From Shinella zoogloeoides (lineage in GTDB: Bacteria > Pseudomonadota > Alphaproteobacteria > Rhizobiales > Rhizobiaceae): a stretch of DNA of 64,000 nucleotides. The notes under the pieces are model-generated. The model did not search any database, was not told the origin of the DNA, and saw only the letters and a list, made by a program, of their open reading frames with translations. Below, in pieces: positions 16,490 to 23,462 of this stretch (position 1 is the stretch's first letter; every line of letters starts with the position of its first letter). Position numbers and translations under genes: made by a program. Location of the stretch: NCBI RefSeq assembly GCF_003574625.1, contig NZ_QNUJ01000001.1, positions 62,001 through 126,000 on the forward strand. Reading direction: 5' to 3'.

Positions 16490-18036
16490 CCGACGCGCAG
16501 AACATCGAAATCAAGGCCGACGTTTCCATCGACGACACCGGCACCGTGACCGGCATCGCATGGCCGTTCGGCTCGCCGGATAGCGTCGGCGACGTAATCG
16601 AAAAGGGCACCGTCGCCTTCGCGAACAGCGTCCCGATGGTCATGGAACATGACCAGCAAAAGGTTGTCGGCGTTTGGGAAACCTGCACCGAAACCGACAA
16701 GGGCCTTGAGGTAAAGGGCCGCTTGTTCGTGGAAGGTATCGGACCCGCCCGCGATGCACACCGGCAGTTAAAGGCCGGTAAGATCGTCGGTCTGTCCATC
16801 GGCTTCCGTCACACCGGCTTCGAGCCGCGCGCCGTAGGTGGCCGCGTCTTCAAGTCCATCACCGTCAACGAAATCAGCCTTTGCCGTCGCCCGGTTCATC
16901 CCGGCGCGCACGTCACCGTCGTTAAGTCCCAGATTGAGGAAAATATGGAAAACGAAATCGAGAATGCACCGGAGGCCAAGGCCGACCCGGTTGTTACCCC
17001 TGACGAAATGAAGGCCATCAAGGCCCGCATGGACAAGCTCGAAGCCAAGGCGAACCGCCCGCTCGCAGCGAACAACAACCATCCGGCGGGCGACAACGAC
17101 AACACCGAGAAGAAGGCGTTCGTCTCCTATCTTCGCCGTGGCATCGAACGTATCAGCCCGGATGAGGTCAAGGCGCTCACCGTCTCGACCGACGCCAATG
17201 GCGGATACCTGGCACCGGAAGAATTCGGCAGCGAGCTTATCAAGCTGTTGAACGAATACTCGCCGATCCGGCAGTATGCCCGCGTCGTCAATATCTCCGC
17301 GCCGGAAATTAAGTATCCGCGCCGCGTGTCTGGCACCGCTGCAACGTGGGTGGCCGAAACCGAAGACCGCACGGAAAGCGGCATGACCTTCGAACAGATC
17401 ACGCTGACCCCGTTCGAACTGGCGACCTTCACCGACGTTTCGAACCAGCTTCTCGAAGACAATGCCTATGGCCTTGAGGGCGAACTTCTCGCCGACTACG
17501 CCGAAAGCTTCGGCAAGACGGAGGGCGTTGCATTCGTCAAGGGAACCGGCACCGGCCAGCCGCGCGGCATCATGACCGCGACCGGCATCAAGGAAGTGAA
17601 GACCGGCGTTGCCGCTGCCTTCCCGTCCACGAACCCGGCAGACGTGATTATCGGCATGTATCACCAGATTGCCACGTCGCACGCCCAGAACGGCGCATGG
17701 CTCATGAACCGCAACACTTTGTCCGTTATCCGGCAGTGGAAGGATGGCACGGGCCGTTACCTCGTGCTCGACCCGATCACCGCAGGCGGCGTGATGACGC
17801 TGCTTGGCCGTCCGATTGTCGAAATGCCCGACATGGACGACATCGGCGCGGGCAAGTTCCCGATCCTGTTCGGCGACCTGTCCGGCTATCGCATCATCGA
17901 CCGCGTGGGCCTTTCGACCCTCCGCGATCCTTATAGCCTTGCTGGCAAGGGACAGGTTCGTTTCCACGCCCGGAAGCGTGTCGGCGCTGACCTGACGCAC
18001 CCTGACCGGTTCGTAAAGCTCAAGGTCGCGGCATAA
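16486..18036 (+). CDS. Fused HK97 prohead protease and major capsid protein
   Basis: A 516-residue fusion. Residues 1-150 form an HK97-family prohead protease with candidate catalytic His55 (VMEHDQ) and Ser104 (VGLSIGFRH), then the ITVNEISLCRRPVHPG strand. Residues about 155-215 are a charged helical delta/scaffold segment, and about 220-516 the HK97 capsid fold (TDANGGYLAPEEF, VAETEDRTES, AFVKGTGTGQPRGI, WLMNRNT, LLGRPIVEMPDM). An in-frame ATG at 16945 (Met154) with GAGGA 4 nt upstream sits exactly at the junction, so capsid protein of 363 residues could also be made alone. The start overlaps the previous stop by ATGA. Confidence 0.88.
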   Translation: MTDAQNIEIKADVSIDDTGTVTGIAWPFGSPDSVGDVIEKGTVAFANSVPMVMEHDQQKVVGVWETCTETDKGLEVKGRLFVEGIGPARDAHRQLKAGKIVGLSIGFRHTGFEPRAVGGRVFKSITVNEISLCRRPVHPGAHVTVVKSQIEENMENEIENAPEAKADPVVTPDEMKAIKARMDKLEAKANRPLAANNNHPAGDNDNTEKKAFVSYLRRGIERISPDEVKALTVSTDANGGYLAPEEFGSELIKLLNEYSPIRQYARVVNISAPEIKYPRRVSGTAATWVAETEDRTESGMTFEQITLTPFELATFTDVSNQLLEDNAYGLEGELLADYAESFGKTEGVAFVKGTGTGQPRGIMTATGIKEVKTGVAAAFPSTNPADVIIGMYHQIATSHAQNGAWLMNRNTLSVIRQWKDGTGRYLVLDPITAGGVMTLLGRPIVEMPDMDDIGAGKFPILFGDLSGYRIIDRVGLSTLRDPYSLAGKGQVRFHARKRVGADLTHPDRFVKLKVAA

Positions 18037-18040
18037 CCCT

Positions 18041-18670
18041 ATGACCTACAAGCGGCCCGCCTACGAAGAAGTGAGGATTGCGCACGGTGACAGCACCGTG
18101 ACGCTTCGCCCTACCTTGCGGGCCGCTGTTACCCTCGAAGCTCGCTATGGCTTCCCGACCATGTTCCGGGCGCTCGAAGAAGGCAGCTTCACCATCATTT
18201 CCGATATCGTCGCGACCGCAGCCAATGGCGATCACGATGCAGCGACCTTCCTTTCTCCAGAAGCGGCGGGAAGGTCGCTTTCCTCTTTCATCGGTCTCGC
18301 CCGCATCCCGCTTGCCGAACTCGTTTCCATGCTGATGCCCGCGCCCGATCCGCAGGCCGTCAACGTTCGCCCTTCCGGCAAGTCCATCGCATGGGGCGAA
18401 TACTATGCCGACCTCTATGAGAAGGCGACCGGCTGGCTTGGCTGGACGCCCGAACAGGCATGGAACGCTACGCCTACCGAAATCGACCTTGCCTATACCG
18501 GCCATATCGCGAAGCTCAAGGCCATCCACGGCAGCGGCGAGGACGACAAGCCGACCGCAAAGGCACCCGATCCCGAACAGGCATCGCGCAATGTCGCCGA
18601 TGGCCTCGACCCCGAATTTGACCGTGCTGGCCTTCGCGCCCTCAAGGCAAAGATTGCAGGTGGCGTATGA
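18041..18670 (+). CDS. Tail-chaperone-like protein, GTA gp10/gp10.1-like
   Basis: A 209-residue protein. The N-terminal about 115 residues share the layout of the first chaperone-like gene (TVTLRPTLRAAVTLEARYG, then FTIISDIVATAANGD). The C-terminal part has WLGWTPEQAWNATPTEIDLA, which resembles the Phage_TAC_6/GTA gp10.1 motif in which a helix, W and TP.EL occur. So it looks like two chaperone modules in one chain. It starts 4 nt after the capsid stop and overlaps the HNH gene by ATGA. The assignment rests on layout, not strong identity. Confidence 0.55.
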   Translation: MTYKRPAYEEVRIAHGDSTVTLRPTLRAAVTLEARYGFPTMFRALEEGSFTIISDIVATAANGDHDAATFLSPEAAGRSLSSFIGLARIPLAELVSMLMPAPDPQAVNVRPSGKSIAWGEYYADLYEKATGWLGWTPEQAWNATPTEIDLAYTGHIAKLKAIHGSGEDDKPTAKAPDPEQASRNVADGLDPEFDRAGLRALKAKIAGGV

Positions 18671-19020
18671 GTAAGCCCGCCCGCATTTGCTCTTGTGGCC
18701 GTGTCGTCGCGCATGGCGTTCTTTGTGAATGCCAGCGCACCCTCACCCGCGAACGCAATGCCCGTCATGATGCCCGTCGTCCTTCGGCCCGTGCCCGTGG
18801 CTATAACCACGAGTGGCGCAAGGCCCGCACCGAATACCTCGCATCACACCCGCACTGCCGGGAGTGCAGCACCCACGGCATCACCCGCCTTGCGACCGTC
18901 GTGGATCACATCGTTCCGCACCGTGGCGATAAGCGCCTCTTTTGGACGCGGGCTAACTGGCAGCCGTTGTGTGTGCCTTGTCATTCGTCTGCCAAGCAGC
19001 GGCAGGAGCGCGCGCTATGA
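18667..19020 (+). CDS. HNH endonuclease
   Basis: A 117-residue phage HNH nuclease with a zinc-binding CSCG...CECQ N terminus and the HNH core HPHCRECSTHG, VVDHIVPHRGD and NWQPLCVPCH. In HK97-like phages and capsid-forming satellites such a protein works with terminase to nick or cut at cos during packaging. Here terminase is five genes downstream, an unusual separation. Overlaps both neighbours by ATGA. Confidence 0.9.
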   Translation: MSKPARICSCGRVVAHGVLCECQRTLTRERNARHDARRPSARARGYNHEWRKARTEYLASHPHCRECSTHGITRLATVVDHIVPHRGDKRLFWTRANWQPLCVPCHSSAKQRQERAL

Positions 19021-19958
19021 CGCCCGCAGAACGCGCCCGGCAGATCGACAAGGAAGAATTTGAGGCGGAATGCGCAGCTATCCGGCAGCGCGCGATAAGC
19101 TATGCAGCGCGTCGTCGGCTGGAAAGGCGCACCGAGTTTCTAGCTGCGATCAACCGCGAGCCGGTCAAGTTCATTCCGCGCCGCTGGAAGGCGAAGGCCG
19201 CGCCCGCAGCCACGCCGCAGGTTATCGATGTTGAGGCCGCACCCGCACCGGAACCCGTCACGGTAACGGTTTCCATGCCGATCAAGGCCAAGCCGGTTGT
19301 TGTAAAGCAGCCGAAGCCGGAGAAGGTCAAGCAGCCTAAGCCTATCAAGTTGAAGCAACCGAAGCCCGTTGTGATCAAGGCCAAGAAGCCGAAGGCACAG
19401 CCTAAGCGGTTCACCGTTGATGGCCTCACCTTGTCCAAGACCGAATGGGCCAAGCATCTCGGCATCACCTACGGCGCACTCATGGTTCGTATGTCGCGGC
19501 TCGGCTCGCTTGAGGCAGCGATAAAGCTCGACAAGAAGCGCGAGGCTTTCAACGTGAACGGCAAGACCGTCACCGAATGGGCCGAACACTTCGGTCTTGC
19601 CCGCTCCGTCCTGTATCGCCGTATCAAGATCGATGGCAGCGCCGAACGTGTCATCAACGAGTTGATCGATTGCCCGCCCGTTGTCTATCGCCACAGCGAC
19701 GGCGAGCCAAGGGTTGCCCGCACTTACACCTTCGACGGCAAGACCCTGACCGCCCGCGAATGGTCCACCATCACCGGCTTGCATGTCCGCACCCTTCGGT
19801 CACGCATCTCGACCGGCTGGACCATTGAGCACGCTCTGACGACGCCCGCCAACATGAGGCCGGGGGTAGCTTCGAACTTTGCCCCTTCATCGGGGACCGG
19901 CGCGGGGAGCACCGCGCAAGAGACACCGAATATAACTTTTTCAGGGAATGACGCATGA
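19017..19958 (+). CDS. Unknown protein with three tandem HTH-like repeats and a KQPKP linker
   Basis: A 313-residue basic protein. Residues 1-60 are helical and Arg-rich; 90-131 form a Lys-Pro linker with repeated KQPKP. Three related units follow at about 131-169, 178-214 and 237-274, each of the form F-x-V-D/N-G-K-T-L-x-EWA..-G-(6)-L..RI..-(S/W)-EHAI, for example YTFDGKTLTAREWSTITGLH. Such units occur in phage proteins as small helix-turn-helix DNA-binding modules. The role is unknown: DNA recognition during packaging, or a regulator. It overlaps HNH before it and the connector gene after it. Confidence 0.75.
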   Translation: MTPAERARQIDKEEFEAECAAIRQRAISYAARRRLERRTEFLAAINREPVKFIPRRWKAKAAPAATPQVIDVEAAPAPEPVTVTVSMPIKAKPVVVKQPKPEKVKQPKPIKLKQPKPVVIKAKKPKAQPKRFTVDGLTLSKTEWAKHLGITYGALMVRMSRLGSLEAAIKLDKKREAFNVNGKTVTEWAEHFGLARSVLYRRIKIDGSAERVINELIDCPPVVYRHSDGEPRVARTYTFDGKTLTAREWSTITGLHVRTLRSRISTGWTIEHALTTPANMRPGVASNFAPSSGTGAGSTAQETPNITFSGNDA

Positions 19959-20257
19959 CCGTCGTATCGCTCGACCTCGCCAAGCAGCACATGAAGGTGG
20001 ACGGAACCGCCGAAGATGAGCTTATCACGCTCTACATCGACGGCGCGGAAGCGTGGATTGCCAACTATATCGGGAAGCCGCTCGCCGACTTCGATCCTGT
20101 CCCGGCAGACGTGAAACTCGCCGTCTTGAAGCTCGTCGCCTTCTACTACGAGGTTCGCAGCCTCGCGACCTACGGCCTTTCCGTCGATATGGCACCGCAG
20201 GGCGTGACCGCGATCCTCGATAGCTACCGTGAAAGGTGGTTCGGCGATGGCGAATAA
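19955..20257 (+). CDS. Head-tail connector protein, gp6-like
   Basis: A 100-residue helical protein with the HK97 gp6/SPP1 gp15 pattern: MTVVSLDLAKQHMKVDGTAE (a stretch of DLAK.HL.VD.DDED), LITLYIDGAEAWIANYIGKP, and VKLAVLKLVAFYYEVR. It forms the ring under the portal. Start overlaps the previous stop by ATGA. Confidence 0.9.
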   Translation: MTVVSLDLAKQHMKVDGTAEDELITLYIDGAEAWIANYIGKPLADFDPVPADVKLAVLKLVAFYYEVRSLATYGLSVDMAPQGVTAILDSYRERWFGDGE

Positions 20258-20678
20258 GACCGACAACGGCCTCGCCGAGACGATGGCAGCATTCGACCGC
20301 ATCGCCCGCGCGCCGCGTGAGGCCGTGCTTCCTGCCCTTATGAAGTCCGGTAACGAACTCGCAGCGGCCCAGAAGGCACTTGCGGAAACGTCCCGCGATA
20401 CCGGCGCGCTCATCGACAGCATCGCCGTCACCATGCCCGGCCATTCGACGCCCGCGTATAGCCAGCCGGGCGGCAGTCGCGTTGCCGGTGAAACGGAAGT
20501 CATCGTGACGGCTGGAAACAGTGACGTGCGTTACGCGCACCTTGTCGAATACGGCACGTCCGACGCGGAAGCGCAGCCCTTCTTTTGGCCTGCCCTCCGT
20601 CTTCTCCGCAAGCGCCTGCAAAACCGCATCAATCGCGCCGCGAAGAAGGCCGTCAAAGACGCATGGAATGAGCAATGA
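20247..20678 (+). CDS. HK97 gp10-family tail completion / morphogenesis protein
   Basis: A 143-residue protein with the gp10 features: an N-terminal helix with ALMKSGNELAAAQKAL, TGALIDSIAVTMPG, and VRYAHLVEYGTSDAEAQPFF, the family's typical HLVEFGT..M.A.PF signature, then a Lys/Arg-rich C-terminal helix. The ATG at 20247 is preferred because AAAGGTGG precedes it; a GTG at 20229 is in frame. It caps the connector so the tail can join. It overlaps gp6. Confidence 0.88.
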   Translation: MANKTDNGLAETMAAFDRIARAPREAVLPALMKSGNELAAAQKALAETSRDTGALIDSIAVTMPGHSTPAYSQPGGSRVAGETEVIVTAGNSDVRYAHLVEYGTSDAEAQPFFWPALRLLRKRLQNRINRAAKKAVKDAWNEQ

Positions 20679-21091
20679 TTGAACCGACCCTCGCCTTACA
20701 GACCGCTATCCGCGCCCGCCTCATCGGCAAGCAGGACGTGACCGACCTTGTTCCGGCAGACCATATCCGGGCAGGCAGCACGCGGCCCGACAAGACGCCG
20801 TGCATCATCATGTCGGACGGCAACACCGCCCTGCACGGCCACGACTACAGCAGCCAGCGCACGGCATGGGTCTACCTCGACCTTCATATCTGGACGCTCG
20901 ACGCCGGTCAGGACGCGGCGAAGGAGATTGCAGGCGTCGTAACCGCGGCCCTCGAAAAGCGGAACCTCGCTATCGAAGGCGGCTATTGCGATCACTTCAA
21001 GGTCACGGCGTCCCGGTTCCCGCGCGACCCCGACCCCGCCTACGGTCATGGCGTCCTGTCCGTCGAAGCCCTCATTCGGTGGATTGTCTGA
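20675..21091 (+). CDS. DUF3168 tail completion protein (GTA gp8-like)
   Basis: A 138-residue protein beginning MIEPTLALQTAIRARLIGKQ, with the DUF3168 pattern VPADHIRAG, PCIIMSDGN, VYLDLHIWTLDAGQDAAKEI and HGVLSVEALIRWIV. The family links the head-completion ring to the tail tube. ATGA overlap before, TGATG overlap after. Confidence 0.87.
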   Translation: MIEPTLALQTAIRARLIGKQDVTDLVPADHIRAGSTRPDKTPCIIMSDGNTALHGHDYSSQRTAWVYLDLHIWTLDAGQDAAKEIAGVVTAALEKRNLAIEGGYCDHFKVTASRFPRDPDPAYGHGVLSVEALIRWIV

Positions 21092-21408
21092 TGCTCAATA
21101 TCGGGAACCTTGATCGCCGCATCACCATCGAGCGCGAGACGGAAACCGTCATGCCGTCCGGCAGCGTCGTGAAAGCGTGGACGCCGGTTGCGACGGTATG
21201 GGCCGAACTCATCCAGCAGACGGCGAGCGAGTTTTTCACCGGCTACGGCGAGGCAGAAACCGGCACCGTGATTTTTCGTGTCCGTTATCGCCCTGGCATC
21301 ACGACTGCCGACCGCGTGACCTATGACGGCACTGCCTACGGCATCAAGGAAATCAAGGAACTCGGCAGGCGTGACGCGCTCGAACTTCGCGGCGAGGCCC
21401 TGACGTGA
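21091..21408 (+). CDS. Phage head closure protein (SPP1 gp16-like)
   Basis: A 105-residue protein with the Phage_H_T_join pattern: LNIGNLDRRITIERETET, VWAELIQQTASEFF, VIFRVRYRPGITTADRVTYD and YGIKEIKELGRRDALEL. It seals the connector after packaging. The neighbouring genes overlap at both ends. Confidence 0.9.
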   Translation: MLNIGNLDRRITIERETETVMPSGSVVKAWTPVATVWAELIQQTASEFFTGYGEAETGTVIFRVRYRPGITTADRVTYDGTAYGIKEIKELGRRDALELRGEALT

Positions 21409-21812
21409 CCCATCTTCGCGGCGTCAAGCCCGCCCTTGCACCCGACCGCGCACCGCTCACGAAGGCACCGACCGCGCCTAAGTGGATGACGGATGACGCG
21501 CGTGCGGAGTGGAAGCGGATCATGCCGCGCTTGATCGAAGATCGGATCATCACCCGCGCCGACCTGACCGGCATCGAGAACTATTGTGTCGCCGTGGGCC
21601 GCGTGCGCGAGATTGAGGCCATGTTCCGCAGTTACGGCACCTTGGACAAGACCCTGTTCGGGATGCAGAACCGCGCAATGCAGACGGCCCGGCAGCTTGC
21701 GGCGGAATACGGCTTGTCGCCGACCTCGCGCGCCCGTGTCGGCAGTGCAGCCGACAGCGACGATGACGGCGACAACCCCATGAGCGTCGGCAGGAACCGC
21801 GCCCATGCCTAA
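21405..21812 (+). CDS. Terminase small subunit, P27 family
   Basis: A 135-residue protein from a GTG start within GTGA. It has the P27 features LTKAPTAPKWMTDDARAEWK, LIEDRIITRADLTGIENYC, and LFGMQNRAMQTARQLAAEYG then LSPTSRARV. It recognises the DNA to be packaged and hands it to the large subunit. It overlaps the large-subunit gene by 8 nt. Confidence 0.9.
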   Translation: MTHLRGVKPALAPDRAPLTKAPTAPKWMTDDARAEWKRIMPRLIEDRIITRADLTGIENYCVAVGRVREIEAMFRSYGTLDKTLFGMQNRAMQTARQLAAEYGLSPTSRARVGSAADSDDDGDNPMSVGRNRAHA

Positions 21813-23451
21813 GAGCGCGTTCCCGCATTGGATTTGTGACGGCAGTGCCATTCCCGACCCGTTCGGCTATGGACAGGATGCCGTCGATTTCATCACGGCC
21901 TTGAAGCACCCGGCTAGCGCCGCGCCGAAGGGCAGTTTCCAGCTTTACGATTTTCAGGAGCGCATGACGCGGCGCATCTACGGCCCGCGCAATGCCGATG
22001 GAAGCCGGATCGTTCGCACGGTCTTCCTCATGCTGCCCCGTGGCAATCGCAAGACCAGCATCGCCGCAGCGTGGGCGCTTCTCCATACTATCGGCCCGGA
22101 AGCTCGCCCGGCTGGACAGGCCATCTTTGCCGCATCCGACCGCGAACAGGCAGGCATCGGCTTCAAGGAAGCGGCGAACATCGTGCGCGAGGATCGCCGC
22201 ATCGTCGCCGCAACGCGCATCTACGATGCCCATAACTCGGCAAAGAAGATCATGTGCCGCCCGAACAAGGCGGAATTGCTTGCGGTTTCCAGCGACGGCG
22301 CGGCCCAGCACGGCAAGACGCCCAGCTTTGTGCTTGTTGATGAAATCCACGCTTGGAAGGGGCGCGACCTCTGGGAAGCGCTCAAGTCCGGCATGGCGAA
22401 GGTTCCCGACACGCTCATGATCATCGCCACGACCGCAGGCCGTGGACAGGAGAACATCGGTTTCGAGCTTTACGACTACGCCCGTAAGGTCGCGACCGGC
22501 GAGATCGACGACCCGTCGTTTCTGCCGATCATCTTTGAAGCAGAACCCGGCGATGACTGGCGTGACGAAGCCGTTTGGCACAAGGTCAATCCCGGCCTTG
22601 CCCACGGCTTCCCCGATCTCGGCGGATTGCGCACGATGGCACGCGAGGCCGAACACCGGCCCGCCGAACGGTTCGCCTTCCAGCAGTTCCACCTTAATAT
22701 GTGGCAGGCCGCTTCCCGCGATCCGCTTTTTGATATGGCCGTTTATGATGCCGGGCGTGATCCGAACTTCGACCTCTCCGAACTTGAGGGCTTACCGTGC
22801 TGGCTCGGCGTGGACCTTTCCCGTTCCGGCGACCTCACGGCCATTGTCGGCGCATGGCGTCACGAGGATGGCCGCATTTCTGTCCACCCGTGGTTCTTCC
22901 TGCCGTCCGAAGGCTTGGAAGACAAGGCTAAGGTCGAACAGGTTCCTTATCTTCGCTGGCGTGACGACGGCCTTTTGACCGTGATCGACGGCCCGGTCAT
23001 CGAACCCAACGTGATCGCCGACAAGATTATTGACCTTTGCGGCACCTTCGACGTGAAGGAAGTCGTCTTTGACCCGTCGCTTGCCGGGCCGATCATGAGC
23101 AAGCTCATGGATCACGGCATCAACGTGCTTCAGCTTCCCCAGACGAAGAAGGGCATGAATGGCCCGATCTGCGACCTTGAGCGTGTCGTGAATGGTCGCC
23201 GCATCCGGCACAGCGCGCACCCGATCCTTCGCAACCACTTCGAAAGCGTCGTCGTCAAGCGTTCAACCAGCGCCGACGAACTGACGACCATGCACAAGGG
23301 AACTCGCCACTCCAATCATATCGACGGCGCGATTGCGTCCGCACTGTCCGTCTTCCGGGCAGCGGCGAACGACAACGCCCCGACCCTTCACGAACTTGAC
23401 CCTGACGAATACGCCGCCCGCATGGATCACATGTGGGAAGAAGCAGCATAG
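21805..23451 (+). CDS. Terminase large subunit
   Basis: A 548-residue packaging ATPase-nuclease of the YmfN/HK97 gp2 type. The ATPase domain has the Walker A variant LPRGNRKTSIAAAW near residue 77, Walker B FVLVDEIHAW near 178 and the coupling motif IIATTAGRGQ. The RNase-H-like nuclease domain has VDLSRSGDLTAIVGAW near 335, VVFDPSLAGPIMSKL, and HSNHIDGAIASALSVF at the C terminus, which supply the acidic metal ligands. In most phages terminase precedes the portal; here it closes the head module. Confidence 0.94.
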   Translation: MPKSAFPHWICDGSAIPDPFGYGQDAVDFITALKHPASAAPKGSFQLYDFQERMTRRIYGPRNADGSRIVRTVFLMLPRGNRKTSIAAAWALLHTIGPEARPAGQAIFAASDREQAGIGFKEAANIVREDRRIVAATRIYDAHNSAKKIMCRPNKAELLAVSSDGAAQHGKTPSFVLVDEIHAWKGRDLWEALKSGMAKVPDTLMIIATTAGRGQENIGFELYDYARKVATGEIDDPSFLPIIFEAEPGDDWRDEAVWHKVNPGLAHGFPDLGGLRTMAREAEHRPAERFAFQQFHLNMWQAASRDPLFDMAVYDAGRDPNFDLSELEGLPCWLGVDLSRSGDLTAIVGAWRHEDGRISVHPWFFLPSEGLEDKAKVEQVPYLRWRDDGLLTVIDGPVIEPNVIADKIIDLCGTFDVKEVVFDPSLAGPIMSKLMDHGINVLQLPQTKKGMNGPICDLERVVNGRRIRHSAHPILRNHFESVVVKRSTSADELTTMHKGTRHSNHIDGAIASALSVFRAAANDNAPTLHELDPDEYAARMDHMWEEAA

Positions 23452-23462
23452 GAACAGCCGAA

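Noticed and set aside
19290-19400. Regularly repeated AAGCAGCC-type units that look array-like at first sight
   Set aside because: They encode the in-frame KQPKP linker of a protein; unit spacing and sequence do not fit a CRISPR array.
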